Counted from the stretch's first letter, positions 4,714 through 12,713 are shown. The stretch is 12,801 nucleotides of DNA from Synergistaceae bacterium (GCA_030531285.1 JAUNNW010000017.1:1-12801), one strand, 5' to 3'. Numbers and translations are program-made. Notes: a model not told the origin generated them from the sequence alone.

Positions 4714-4735
4714 GTTGTAATTGATCATTGTTTTT

Positions 4736-6163
4736 TTACCGTGCCAATGCTTTTTTGATAAGCTCTTTGCGCAGATTTGAGAGCCTGTGCGTCAGGTCAA
4801 CGTAATACTCCTGCGGATTGGAGCTGCGCAGAACCTCAGGATACAGCGTTTTCATCTGCTCCTCGCAGTATGCCCTGCGTTCGTGAACATCGGGCATTTT
4901 ATATATCTGCCTCCCGTTCTCAAAAACCTTGATGCGAAGATTTTTAACGTTGTAATCCGTTATCGTTTTTGTCTTCCATTCCTCAATATGGCTTGTAAGC
5001 GTGAAGCAGTCTGTCGGAATTTTATCCTCGTCAAGCGCTACAACGTCGCCGAGCGCAAACCCTGAAGCTTTGTCGTAGAAGCGGTAGAGCTGCTTAAAGC
5101 CCGGAGTAACCGTTTTTGAACTGTCGTTCGTCACCTTGATTTTAGGAACGGTAACGCCGTTTTCCTCTATCGCGACGAGCTTGTAGACACCGCCGACGCG
5201 TTCGTTTGCCGCGGCGATGTTGTCGCCTGCGCCGAGCAGATTAAAGCACGCTCCCTGATGACGCAGCGAAAGGATAGTCTTCTCGTCCAATCCGTTTGAA
5301 AGGCAGATTGCCGTGTCCTGAAAGCCTGCTTCGTCCAGCAGTCTGCGTGCCTGTTTTGAAAGGTAGGCAAGGTCGCCGCTGTCAATTCTTATACCCTTGA
5401 ATTTGTAGCCGTTGGGAAGCAGAAAATCGCGCGCAACCCGTATTGCATTTGGAACTCCGCTCTTCAGAACGTTGAAAGTGTCAACGAGGAACAGGCAGTT
5501 GTCCGGATTGCTCTTTGCGTACGACAGAAAAGCGCTGTACTCATCGTCCGCATCGCAGACAAGACTGTGTGCCATGGTTCCGAGCGCCGGAATGTCGTAA
5601 AGTTTTGCCGCAAGCACATTGCTTGTGCCTCCGCAGCCTCCGACGAAAGCATATTTGCTTGCCTCAACGGCTGAAGCGATGCCTCTTGCGCGTCTTGCGC
5701 CGAATTCCATAACAGGGGCGCCGCCCGCCGCTTCGCAGATGCGCCGCGCAGCGGTTGTTACGAGAGTGCCGTGGTTAAAAGCGGCAAGCAGGGCGGTTTC
5801 GCAAAGCTGCGCCTCAATAACGTTGGCGCGGACGGTAAGAACAGGCTCCTGCGGAAAAACAGGGGTGCCGTCCTCAACAGCGTAGACATCGCCGGTAAAT
5901 TTCAGCTCACGCAGATACTCAAGAAAAGCATCAGAAAAGCAGCTTTGGCTTCGCAGATAATCTATATCCTCTCCCGTGAACGAAAAGCCGTTGACGTAAT
6001 CAATAATTTCGTCAAGCCCGCCGGAAATGGAATAGCCCCCGTCAAAAGGATTTCTGCGGAAGAAAATATCAAAATAACCTATTTTATGCGTTTCATTGCG
6101 GTCAAAATAGGTCTGTGCCATCGTAAATTCATAAAAGTCGGTCATCAGCGTCCGGTTCATCAT
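4736..6163 (-). CDS. pncB: Nicotinate phosphoribosyltransferase, copy 1
   Basis: NAPRTase converts nicotinate and PRPP to nicotinate mononucleotide in the Preiss-Handler NAD salvage route, usually with ATP hydrolysis. Numbered from the second Met, landmarks are LMTDFYEFTMAQ (5-16), EFGARRARG (152-160), GGCGGTSNVLAA (174-185), GTMAHS with the expected active-site His (H198), FLVDTFN and GIRIDSGD (257-263, phosphate binding). The length is typical for the bacterial group with the N-terminal TDFYE..MA motif. Two ATG codons stand side by side (6163 and 6160). Both fit the GGGAGG SD at 6169-6174; 6160 is the position that aligns with the start of the second copy. It converges with the dehydratase genes. 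Confidence 0.95.
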   Translation of the reverse strand: MMNRTLMTDFYEFTMAQTYFDRNETHKIGYFDIFFRRNPFDGGYSISGGLDEIIDYVNGFSFTGEDIDYLRSQSCFSDAFLEYLRELKFTGDVYAVEDGTPVFPQEPVLTVRANVIEAQLCETALLAAFNHGTLVTTAARRICEAAGGAPVMEFGARRARGIASAVEASKYAFVGGCGGTSNVLAAKLYDIPALGTMAHSLVCDADDEYSAFLSYAKSNPDNCLFLVDTFNVLKSGVPNAIRVARDFLLPNGYKFKGIRIDSGDLAYLSKQARRLLDEAGFQDTAICLSNGLDEKTILSLRHQGACFNLLGAGDNIAAANERVGGVYKLVAIEENGVTVPKIKVTNDSSKTVTPGFKQLYRFYDKASGFALGDVVALDEDKIPTDCFTLTSHIEEWKTKTITDYNVKNLRIKVFENGRQIYKMPDVHERRAYCEEQMKTLYPEVLRSSNPQEYYVDLTHRLSNLRKELIKKALAR

Positions 6164-6189
6164 CTGCGCCTCCCTTTCGTGTAAACAAC

Positions 6190-6195
6190 AGTATA
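6190..6195 (-). promoter_or_regulatory. Candidate -10 box of pncB copy 1
   Basis: TATACT on the minus strand lies about 30 bases upstream of the start codon and is conserved at the same offset in copy 2 (11349-11354). Upstream of it this copy differs completely from copy 2 and I see no clear -35 hexamer, so expression could be weaker or depend on read-through from the TIGR04076-type gene that ends at 6288. Confidence 0.4.
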
Positions 6196-6287
6196 CAACA
6201 ATATTTTCATCTTGTTATTCACACTATTTTTAAGGTTTTTTTCGCAAAAAACTCAATGCTAATAGTTAGTCTGCTCAAGTTTATGGT

Positions 6288-6599
6288 TTATTCCACCGTT
6301 TCTATCAGAAAGCTTACGGGGCGGAAGCCGTCGTTGCAGGACAGCATTGCGGAATGTGGATTTTTCATCCAGCCGTTGTAGAAATTTCCGCCGCCTTCGG
6401 CAAGCGTTTTTACGAACGGAAACAGAATTTCCCAGGCGCTGTCGCAGAAATTTTTAGGTCTTTCGGCGTTTTCCGAAGTAAATACATCGCCTTCTTTTAT
6501 TTCGCAGGCATGCTCTATCGGATTTTCATATTTCTCTGCCAGATCGTTGTAAAAAACTTTTCGTATTGCGGTTATTCTGACTTTTTTCATGTTTTTCAC
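6288..6599 (-). CDS. TIGR04076-type small protein, copy 2
   Basis: Same protein as the gene at 1123-1440 except for its end. The reading frame leaves the duplicated unit one codon after TVE and stops at TAA (6288-6290), giving 103 residues. The only substitution between the units (base 6321) changes an Arg codon from CGT to CGC. This copy points toward pncB copy 1, 124 bases away on the same strand, whereas copy 1 points toward the GGCT-like gene. Confidence 0.7.
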   Translation of the reverse strand: MKNMKKVRITAIRKVFYNDLAEKYENPIEHACEIKEGDVFTSENAERPKNFCDSAWEILFPFVKTLAEGGGNFYNGWMKNPHSAMLSCNDGFRPVSFLIETVE

Positions 6600-6727
6600 G
6601 CCTTTTTTCCTTCAAGTATGCAGCGTGCCGCTCCGCCTATAATCATTGCGCAGCCGAGCAGCTGCAGAGCTGTCTTTCTTTCGCCGAGAAGCAGCGAAGC
6701 AAAAATGATTGCAAACAATGGTTCCAT
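6596..6727 (-). pseudogene. C-terminal remnant of an EamA/DMT-family transporter, copy 2
   Basis: Identical to the 43-codon remnant at 1437-1568, with the same SD six bases before its ATG and the same 4-base overlap with the TIGR04076-type gene. The truncation was therefore already present in the unit when it was duplicated or homogenised. Confidence 0.6.
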
Positions 6728-6755
6728 AAACTGCCTCCTGTGTGCAACGCAGGAT

Positions 6756-6761
6756 ATTATA
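6756..6761 (-). promoter_or_regulatory. Candidate -10 box for the transporter remnant, copy 2
   Basis: TATAAT on the minus strand, identical in position and context to 1597-1602. Confidence 0.4.
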
Positions 6762-6791
6762 GCGCATTTTTACCGTACGAAAGCATTTGTG

Positions 6792-6820
6792 ATGATTTTT
6801 ATTCTGTTATGTGTTAAAAT
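6792..6820 (+). promoter_or_regulatory. argG promoter with candidate arginine-repressor site, copy 2
   Basis: Same extended -10 (TGTTAAAAT ending at 6820) and the same partial ArgR-like site (6792-6805) as in copy 1, so both argG copies should be controlled alike. Confidence 0.4.
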
Positions 6821-6859
6821 ACCGTATCTATGTTAAAGAACAAAATGCGGGGTGTTGTC

Positions 6860-6910
6860 ATGGTACAGGTACGCTGCGCAAAACGACGACGAACGGGGCT
6901 TTGCGCGTAA
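6860..6910 (+). CDS. Arg-rich leader peptide of argG, copy 2
   Basis: Identical 16-residue ORF MVQVRCAKRRRTGLCA with three consecutive CGA codons and the overlapping hairpin (6870-6909). Confidence 0.5.
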   Translation: MVQVRCAKRRRTGLCA

Positions 6911-6971
6911 ACGTTTCAGACAGATCAGACAGATAGATTAAATCTACGACAAAAAGAAAAGGAGATATATT

Positions 6972-8234
6972 ATGAAAAAGAAACTCAAAAAAATAGTTCT
7001 TGCATATTCAGGCGGTCTTGACACGTCAGTTATCATTCCCTGGCTCAAAGAAAACTACGATAATCCCGAAATAGTCTGTGTATGTGCGAACGTCGGACAG
7101 GACGATGAAATTGAAGGTCTTGAAGAACGCGCGAAGAAAAGCGGGGCAAGCAAGCTTTACATTGAAGATCTCACGGAAGAATTCGTCAACGATTTCATCA
7201 TTCCGACAGTTAAAGCCGGCGCCGACTACGAAGGCTATCTGCTCGGCACGAGTTTTGCCCGCCCGATTATAGGCAAACGCCTCGTTGAAATCGCAAAGAA
7301 AGAAAAAGCAGACGCAATCTGCCACGGCTGCACGGGAAAGGGCAACGACCAGGTTCGTTTCGAGCTTGCAGTCATGCATTTCGCTCCTGAAATGAAAATT
7401 ATTGCCCCGTGGCGCGAATGGGATATCGTCAGCCGCGATCAGGAAATCGACTACGCCGAAGCACACAAAATTCCTCTTAAGATAAGCAGGGAGACAAATT
7501 ATTCAAAAGACAAAAACCTCTGGCATCTTTCACACGAAGGTCTTGACATGGAAGACCCCGGAAACGAACCTCAGCTTGAGAAAAAAGGTTTCCTCGAAAT
7601 GTCTGTATCGCCGCTCAAAGCGCCGAACAAACCGACCTACGTCACGCTCAGCTTTGAAAAAGGCATCCCTGTCAAGCTCGACGGCAAAAAGATGACTGCA
7701 ACGCAAATTATCCGCAAGCTGAACAAACTCGGCGGTGAAAACGGCATAGGAATTCTTGACCTTGTTGAAAACCGCCTCGTCGGCATGAAATCACGCGGGG
7801 TCTATGAAACCCCGGGAGGCACGATACTTTACAGGGCGCACGAAGTGCTTGAAACGATATGCCTCGACAAACTTACGTCGCACAAAAAACGCGAGCTTGC
7901 GATCACATTCGCAGACCTTGTCTACAACGGTCAGTGGTTTACGCCGCTTCGCGAAGCTCTTTCGGCATTCGTCGACGCAACGCAGGAGCGCGTTACCGGT
8001 GACGTTAAACTGAAGCTTTACAAAGGCAACATAATGAACGCAGGTGTCTGGTCGCCGTATTCGCTTTACAGCGAAGAAATCGCGACGTTTGACGAAGGCG
8101 GGGATTACCGTCAGGACGACGCAAGCGGTTTCATTCATCTTTTCGGACTGCCGACGAAGGTTCAGGCAATGCTCGATGGAACAAAAGCCAAAAAGAAAGC
8201 GCCGTGCAAAAAACGCTGCGGCAAAAGAGATTAA
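6972..8234 (+). CDS. argG: Argininosuccinate synthase, copy 2
   Basis: Identical in protein sequence to the gene at 1813-3075, with all catalytic motifs and the Lys/Cys-rich tail intact. Nothing marks it as decaying. Leader peptide, promoter and SD are also identical, so if the duplication is real the cell carries two equally regulated argG genes. Confidence 0.97.
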   Translation: MKKKLKKIVLAYSGGLDTSVIIPWLKENYDNPEIVCVCANVGQDDEIEGLEERAKKSGASKLYIEDLTEEFVNDFIIPTVKAGADYEGYLLGTSFARPIIGKRLVEIAKKEKADAICHGCTGKGNDQVRFELAVMHFAPEMKIIAPWREWDIVSRDQEIDYAEAHKIPLKISRETNYSKDKNLWHLSHEGLDMEDPGNEPQLEKKGFLEMSVSPLKAPNKPTYVTLSFEKGIPVKLDGKKMTATQIIRKLNKLGGENGIGILDLVENRLVGMKSRGVYETPGGTILYRAHEVLETICLDKLTSHKKRELAITFADLVYNGQWFTPLREALSAFVDATQERVTGDVKLKLYKGNIMNAGVWSPYSLYSEEIATFDEGGDYRQDDASGFIHLFGLPTKVQAMLDGTKAKKKAPCKKRCGKRD

Positions 8235-8257
8235 ACAATTCTGACGTAACAAAATTC

Positions 8258-8282
8258 AAGGCAGGAGATTTTCTCCTGCCTT
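8258..8282 (+). terminator. Hairpin between argG and the dehydratase genes, copy 2
   Basis: Same 10-bp perfect hairpin as at 3099-3123, in the 70-base gap before the SAF-domain gene. Confidence 0.5.
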
Positions 8283-8304
8283 AACTTTAGGAAGGTGGTT
8301 TGAA

Positions 8305-8589
8305 ATGCCAGTAAACGCAATCAAAGTAACTGACAAAGACAACGTAGCAACGGTTCTTCAGCCTGTTTCCGCCGGCACGGAAGTTTGCTGGAGTCTGTCG
8401 GAAAAGTCTGTCGCCGCTGCCTCGGACATTCCGTTCGGCCACAAAATCGCGGTGTGCGGCATTGCCGCCGGAGAGTACGTTTACAAATACGGCGAAATTA
8501 TCGGTGAAGCGGTAAAAGATATTGCCGCCGGCGAACACGTACACGTTTCAAACATTGACAGCCGCAGGGCAAGAGGGGATAAAAAATGA
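8305..8589 (+). CDS. UxaA-type dehydratase small subunit (SAF domain), copy 2
   Basis: Identical to the 94-residue SAF-domain protein of copy 1 (3146-3430), including the HK, KYGE.IG and GEHVH motifs, the strong SD and the 4-base overlap with the following gene. Confidence 0.85.
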   Translation: MPVNAIKVTDKDNVATVLQPVSAGTEVCWSLSEKSVAAASDIPFGHKIAVCGIAAGEYVYKYGEIIGEAVKDIAAGEHVHVSNIDSRRARGDKK

Positions 8590-9743
8590 AATTTAACGGA
8601 TATCTTCGCGAAAACGGCGCAGCAGGTACAAGAAATCACGTGCTCGTGCTTTCCTGCGTATCCTGCGCAAACCACGTCAGCAGAAAGATAGCTGATGCAG
8701 TCGAAGGGGCGGTCTGTTTCTGTCACGATACAGGCTGCACGCAGATGGGAACAGACCTTGAACAGACGCAACGAACACTTGCCGGAGCGGGCAAAAACCC
8801 GAACGCAGGCGCAGTTGTGGTTGTCAGTCTCGGTTGTGAAGGTGTCTCAGCGGAAAAAATTGTTGAAGAAATAAAACAGACAGGCAAACCTGTCGAACTG
8901 GTCAGAATACAAACCTGCGGCGGCACGTCAGCTGCGACGGCAAAAGGTATAGAGACTGCCAAAGCCTTCCGCAAAGAACTGGACAAGCTTGAAAAAACAG
9001 AAATTGACGCATCACAACTTGTTCTCGGACTTGAATGCGGAGGTTCTGACTTCACGTCGGGAATAGTCTCCAATCCTCTGGTCGGCTACGTTGCCGACAG
9101 GCTTGTGAAGCTGGGCGGAACAGTCATTCTTTCGGAAACTACGGAAATGATAGGTGCGGAGCATCTGCTTGCTGCGCGCGCACGCTGCCCCGAAGTTGCG
9201 GACAAACTGCTTGCAGCTGTTGAAAACGTTGAACAGCAGGCGAAAAACATGAACGAAGACCTGCGCGGAAGCCAGCCGACGCCCGGCAACATTGAAGGCG
9301 GACTCTCAACAATAGAAGAAAAATCGCTTGGCTGCCTTGCGAAAGCGGGAAGCACAGCTGTCAACGAAATGCTTGAATACGCGCAGATACCGGCCGCAAA
9401 AGGTCTTGTAATAATGGATACGCCGGGCTACGACGTGGAATCTGTTACCGGAATGCTTGCCGGAGGCGCTCAGGTTGTCCTCTTCACGACAGGCAGAGGC
9501 ACGCCTGTCGGTTCTCCGACGGCTCCCGTTATAAAAATCACCGGCAATGCGCAGACGGCGCAGAGAATGGCGGAAAACATAGATTTTGACGCAAGTCCGG
9601 TGCTTGAAGGAAAAGAAAGCCTTGAAGAAGCGGGCGAAAAACTCTTTGAACTGCTGATGCGCGTTGTCAACGGCGAACAGAGCTGCGCAGAAAGACTCGG
9701 ACACTGCGAATCAGCCATAACAAGAAAAGGGCCGAGTTTTTAG
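8586..9743 (+). CDS. UxaA-type dehydratase large subunit, copy 2
   Basis: Identical to the 385-residue large subunit of copy 1 (3427-4584), with the GTRN signature and all six noted cysteines. Both chains are intact, so each unit could supply a complete enzyme. Confidence 0.88.
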   Translation: MKFNGYLRENGAAGTRNHVLVLSCVSCANHVSRKIADAVEGAVCFCHDTGCTQMGTDLEQTQRTLAGAGKNPNAGAVVVVSLGCEGVSAEKIVEEIKQTGKPVELVRIQTCGGTSAATAKGIETAKAFRKELDKLEKTEIDASQLVLGLECGGSDFTSGIVSNPLVGYVADRLVKLGGTVILSETTEMIGAEHLLAARARCPEVADKLLAAVENVEQQAKNMNEDLRGSQPTPGNIEGGLSTIEEKSLGCLAKAGSTAVNEMLEYAQIPAAKGLVIMDTPGYDVESVTGMLAGGAQVVLFTTGRGTPVGSPTAPVIKITGNAQTAQRMAENIDFDASPVLEGKESLEEAGEKLFELLMRVVNGEQSCAERLGHCESAITRKGPSF

Positions 9744-9840
9744 AAGAAAATTACCGGTTGCCGGGTAAGTGCCTTGCTCCGCAAGCCGTTATTGAAATTA
9801 AAGGCATAGACCAAAAAATTTAAAGCGTTAAGGTTCTAAT

Positions 9841-9872
9841 TTCCGGCATCGCGACAAGGTGTGATGCCGGAA
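9841..9872. terminator. Inverted repeat between convergent genes, copy 2
   Basis: Same perfect 10-base arms and 12-base loop as at 4682-4713, between the convergent large-subunit and pncB genes. Confidence 0.45.
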
Positions 9873-9894
9873 GTTGTAATTGATCATTGTTTTT

Positions 9895-11319
9895 TTACCG
9901 TGCCAATGCTTTTTTGATAAGCTCTTTGCGCAGATTTGAGAGCCTGTGCGTCAGGTCAACGTAATACTCCTGCGGATTGGAGCTGCGCAGAACCTCAGGA
10001 TACAGCGTTTTCATCTGCTCCTCGCAGTATGCCCTGCGTTCGTGAACATCGGGCATTTTATATATCTGCCTCCCGTTCTCAAAAACCTTGATGCGAAGAT
10101 TTTTAACGTTGTAATCCGTTATCGTTTTTGTCTTCCATTCCTCAATATGGCTTGTAAGCGTGAAGCAGTCTGTCGGAATTTTATCCTCGTCAAGCGCTAC
10201 AACGTCGCCGAGCGCAAACCCTGAAGCTTTGTCGTAGAAGCGGTAGAGCTGCTTAAAGCCCGGAGTAACCGTTTTTGAACTGTCGTTCGTCACCTTGATT
10301 TTAGGAACGGTAACGCCGTTTTCCTCTATCGCGACGAGCTTGTAGACACCGCCGACGCGTTCGTTTGCCGCGGCGATGTTGTCGCCTGCGCCGAGCAGAT
10401 TAAAGCACGCTCCCTGATGACGCAGCGAAAGGATAGTCTTCTCGTCCAATCCGTTTGAAAGGCAGATTGCCGTGTCCTGAAAGCCTGCTTCGTCCAGCAG
10501 TCTGCGTGCCTGTTTTGAAAGGTAGGCAAGGTCGCCGCTGTCAATTCTTATACCCTTGAATTTGTAGCCGTTGGGAAGCAGAAAATCGCGCGCAACCCGT
10601 ATTGCATTTGGAACTCCGCTCTTCAGAACGTTGAAAGTGTCAACGAGGAACAGGCAGTTGTCCGGATTGCTCTTTGCGTACGACAGAAAAGCGCTGTACT
10701 CATCGTCCGCATCGCAGACAAGACTGTGTGCCATGGTTCCGAGCGCCGGAATGTCGTAAAGTTTTGCCGCAAGCACATTGCTTGTGCCTCCGCAGCCTCC
10801 GACGAAAGCATATTTGCTTGCCTCAACGGCTGAAGCGATGCCTCTTGCGCGTCTTGCGCCGAATTCCATAACAGGGGCGCCGCCCGCCGCTTCGCAGATG
10901 CGCCGCGCAGCGGTTGTTACGAGAGTGCCGTGGTTAAAAGCGGCAAGCAGGGCGGTTTCGCAAAGCTGCGCCTCAATAACGTTGGCGCGGACGGTAAGAA
11001 CAGGCTCCTGCGGAAAAACAGGGGTGCCGTCCTCAACAGCGTAGACATCGCCGGTAAATTTCAGCTCACGCAGATACTCAAGAAAAGCATCAGAAAAGCA
11101 GCTTTGGCTTCGCAGATAATCTATATCCTCTCCCGTGAACGAAAAGCCGTTGACGTAATCAATAATTTCGTCAAGCCCGCCGGAAATGGAATAGCCCCCG
11201 TCAAAAGGATTTCTGCGGAAGAAAATATCAAAATAACCTATTTTATGCGTTTCATTGCGGTCAAAATAGGTCTGTGCCATCGTAAATTCATAAAAGTCGG
11301 TCATCAGCGTCCGGTTCAC
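9895..11319 (-). CDS. pncB: Nicotinate phosphoribosyltransferase, copy 2, GTG start
   Basis: The 474-residue protein is identical to copy 1 from the second residue on, with the same active-site motifs. The start codon is GTG (11317-11319) where copy 1 has two ATG codons in a row. The GGGAGG SD is kept, eight bases upstream. The exact duplication ends inside this start codon, so the initiation region and promoter are the only parts that differ between copies. Translation may be somewhat weaker from GTG, while the promoter looks better than that of copy 1. Confidence 0.95.
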   Translation of the reverse strand: MNRTLMTDFYEFTMAQTYFDRNETHKIGYFDIFFRRNPFDGGYSISGGLDEIIDYVNGFSFTGEDIDYLRSQSCFSDAFLEYLRELKFTGDVYAVEDGTPVFPQEPVLTVRANVIEAQLCETALLAAFNHGTLVTTAARRICEAAGGAPVMEFGARRARGIASAVEASKYAFVGGCGGTSNVLAAKLYDIPALGTMAHSLVCDADDEYSAFLSYAKSNPDNCLFLVDTFNVLKSGVPNAIRVARDFLLPNGYKFKGIRIDSGDLAYLSKQARRLLDEAGFQDTAICLSNGLDEKTILSLRHQGACFNLLGAGDNIAAANERVGGVYKLVAIEENGVTVPKIKVTNDSSKTVTPGFKQLYRFYDKASGFALGDVVALDEDKIPTDCFTLTSHIEEWKTKTITDYNVKNLRIKVFENGRQIYKMPDVHERRAYCEEQMKTLYPEVLRSSNPQEYYVDLTHRLSNLRKELIKKALAR

Positions 11320-11348
11320 TGTTTGCGCCTCCCTTTCGTTTACGGAAC

Positions 11349-11378
11349 AGTATACAACATTTTAATAAAAAGAGCCAA
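11349..11378 (-). promoter_or_regulatory. Promoter of pncB copy 2
   Basis: On the minus strand TTGGCT (11373-11378) and TATACT (11349-11354) are separated by 18 bases, ending about 30 bases before the GTG. The -10 box is shared with copy 1; the -35 box is unique to this copy. Apart from the two divergent promoters, I see no gene in the rest of 11320-11560. Confidence 0.5.
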
Positions 11379-11488
11379 AGGTTTGCGCAATTTTACCATA
11401 TCCTGTCTGAAACGGACTGCTGTTGAGGAAAATCAGATTAAACCGCAATACGAATGCAATACAAATCTTGCACAATTTATTTTTGATG

Positions 11489-11517
11489 TTGGCGTTTTTC
11501 AATAAAGAGTATATAAT
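11489..11517 (+). promoter_or_regulatory. Promoter of the Lys/Ala-rich ankyrin gene
   Basis: TTGGCG (11489-11494) and a perfect TATAAT (11512-11517) are separated by 17 bases, about 40 bases before the start codon. Confidence 0.65.
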
Positions 11518-11560
11518 AGTTTCACCTTGAAATTTCAACGACGCGAAGGAGAGAAGCATT

Positions 11561-12139
11561 ATGGCAGAGAAGAAAGCAAAAGCCGCAAAAGCCGCTCCGA
11601 AAGTAGAAGAAAAAAAGGTACAGGGTGCTGCGGCAAAAGAAAAACCGGCAGTCAAAAAAGCTGCTCCGAAAAAAACCGGACAGAAACCGAAGGCTGCGAA
11701 AGCCGAGGTTAAAACTGTTAAAAAAGCTGCTCCGAAGAAAACAGCGCCGGCAAAGGCAGTAAGCGAAGTTAAAGCCCCGGCGGCAAATGAGGTTAAAAAG
11801 CCGGCGGCAAAGGCAGAGCCGAAGGAGAACAACATTTTCAAAGCAATTCAGAAGGCTGACTTGGCAAGCTTCACGGCACTTGTTGCCTCGCAGAAAAACA
11901 AACGCGGGGAATACGGCCGCACGCCGCTCATGACCGTGTGTCTTATTCGCAGCAACCCGCGCATGACAGACGGCTCAAACTACGAAACACACCGCGTTAC
12001 CACCGCCAAGGAAATCTACGACAAAATGTATCAGCTTTTGATTGACGCCGGCTGTGACACAAATGCGATGGACGATGCAGGCAACACGGCTCGCGAATAC
12101 AACTACGGCGGAATTCTCAACCAGATGCTCGCCGACTAA
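11561..12139 (+). CDS. Histone H1-like Lys/Ala/Pro-rich tail fused to an ankyrin-like domain
   Basis: A 192-residue protein in two parts. Residues 1 to about 90 are low-complexity Lys/Ala/Pro/Glu with repeats of the type VKKAAPKKT, like the tails of bacterial histone H1-like proteins and AlgP; such tails usually bind nucleic acid. Residues about 91-192 are folded and ankyrin-like: NIFKAIQKADLASFTALV, then YGRTPLMTVCLIRSN, and YQLLIDAGCDTNAMDDAGNT, which carries the ankyrin helix-turn pattern (LL..G.D.N..D..GNTA). There is no signal peptide or membrane segment, so it should be cytoplasmic. gaaggag lies before the ATG, it has its own promoter and terminator, and so is monocistronic. The function is unknown; a DNA- or RNA-tethered protein-binding module is inference. 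Confidence 0.75.
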   Translation: MAEKKAKAAKAAPKVEEKKVQGAAAKEKPAVKKAAPKKTGQKPKAAKAEVKTVKKAAPKKTAPAKAVSEVKAPAANEVKKPAAKAEPKENNIFKAIQKADLASFTALVASQKNKRGEYGRTPLMTVCLIRSNPRMTDGSNYETHRVTTAKEIYDKMYQLLIDAGCDTNAMDDAGNTAREYNYGGILNQMLAD

Positions 12140-12155
12140 ACATTGTTTTATCCTG

Positions 12156-12193
12156 TAACAAAAGGAACCTGCCTGTGCAGGTTCCTTTTGTTA
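12156..12193. terminator. Strong bidirectional terminator
   Basis: Perfect 17-bp arms (12156-12172 and 12177-12193) have a 4-base ctgt loop, a GC-rich top and an aacaaaa/ttttgtt base, so a T-rich 3' side exists on both strands. It ends the ankyrin gene 16 bases after its stop and can also serve the convergent gene ending at 12276. Confidence 0.85.
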
Positions 12194-12275
12194 TTTCAAT
12201 GCCGCAGGGAAATCTGCTTTATAAAAGCGTTCACCTGAGAAGAATTAAAAATGCCGCGCAGCGAAAGTGAAATCC

Positions 12276-12713
12276 TTACATTATAAGCTTTCCGCCGTTT
12301 TTGTTGTTGAGGCTGTCGAGCTCATTGAGAACGTTTGCGTTTGCAACGGCGATTTTCGGTTTCTTTGCCTCTGCTTCGCGCATCATTTCTTCAACCTTTT
12401 TCTTGTATTCCTCCATGGTCTTTTTGATTGATTCCGTGTCGCCTTTCAGCCATTCAGTAATGCCCTGCGTCACCGTGTCGCATACGTCGTCGCCGGGTTC
12501 TTCGGCAAGCCCGCCGAGCTCGCGGAGCATTCTGTACTCTTCTTTTACAGAAGCCTTGATGTCTTCGTCCGTGAGGATGCCTTTTTTGTAAAGCACGCGG
12601 TTGATGATATTTGCCCTTGTTTTGTTGTTTTCGTCGTTTGCGGAAAGCGCTTCAACGCGCTGAACGAGCATTCCGATAACTTCTTCCAGACTTATCTGCA
12701 TAGGTGCTGCCAT
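12276..12713 (-). CDS. Unrecognised helical protein, 145 residues
   Basis: I do not recognise the family. The start is ATG 12713 (MAAPMQISLEEV), because AAAGGAG lies eight bases upstream; an in-frame ATG at 12758 has no such site and lies within the promoter region. The protein is highly charged and probably mostly helical. A segment VLYKKGILTDEDIKASVKEE resembles the short helix-turn seen in many small regulatory or assembly proteins. Residues about 92-116 (IKKTMEEYKKKVEEMMREAE) look like a coiled coil. A polar Asn/Lys-rich end follows. There is one Cys and no membrane segment. It converges on the ankyrin gene and diverges from a gene beyond the right edge. Confidence 0.7.
   Translation of the reverse strand: MAAPMQISLEEVIGMLVQRVEALSANDENNKTRANIINRVLYKKGILTDEDIKASVKEEYRMLRELGGLAEEPGDDVCDTVTQGITEWLKGDTESIKKTMEEYKKKVEEMMREAEAKKPKIAVANANVLNELDSLNNKNGGKLIM

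Larger units (their letters stand above)
1132..6159. repeat. Tandem 5.03-kb duplication, copy 1
   Basis: Bases 1132-6159 match 6291-11318 at a constant offset of 5159, with no indel noticed and one substitution found (A at 1162, G at 6321, synonymous in the TIGR04076-type gene). I compared every encoded protein and sampled coding and noncoding lines rather than computing a full alignment. The left edge is abrupt. On the right, ungapped but imperfect similarity (8 mismatches in 41 bases) continues to 6200/11359. No transposase, terminal inverted repeat or target-site duplication is visible at the edges. Confidence 0.95.
6291..11318. repeat. Tandem 5.03-kb duplication, copy 2
   Basis: Second copy of 1132-6159, in direct orientation and separated from the first by 131 bases (6160-6290) that are not part of the exact repeat. 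Every encoded protein reads the same as in copy 1 except at the two ends of the unit. Confidence 0.95.

Noticed and set aside
10930..11505. A 191-codon plus-strand frame over the start of pncB copy 2
   Set aside because: It is antisense to a well-conserved gene and runs into the intergenic promoter region; in copy 1 the equivalent frame is cut short.
11362..11841. Ala/Phe-rich minus-strand frame opposite the Lys/Ala-rich tail
   Set aside because: Its composition is the mirror of the Lys/Ala repeats on the other strand, and it spans the promoter of the ankyrin gene.
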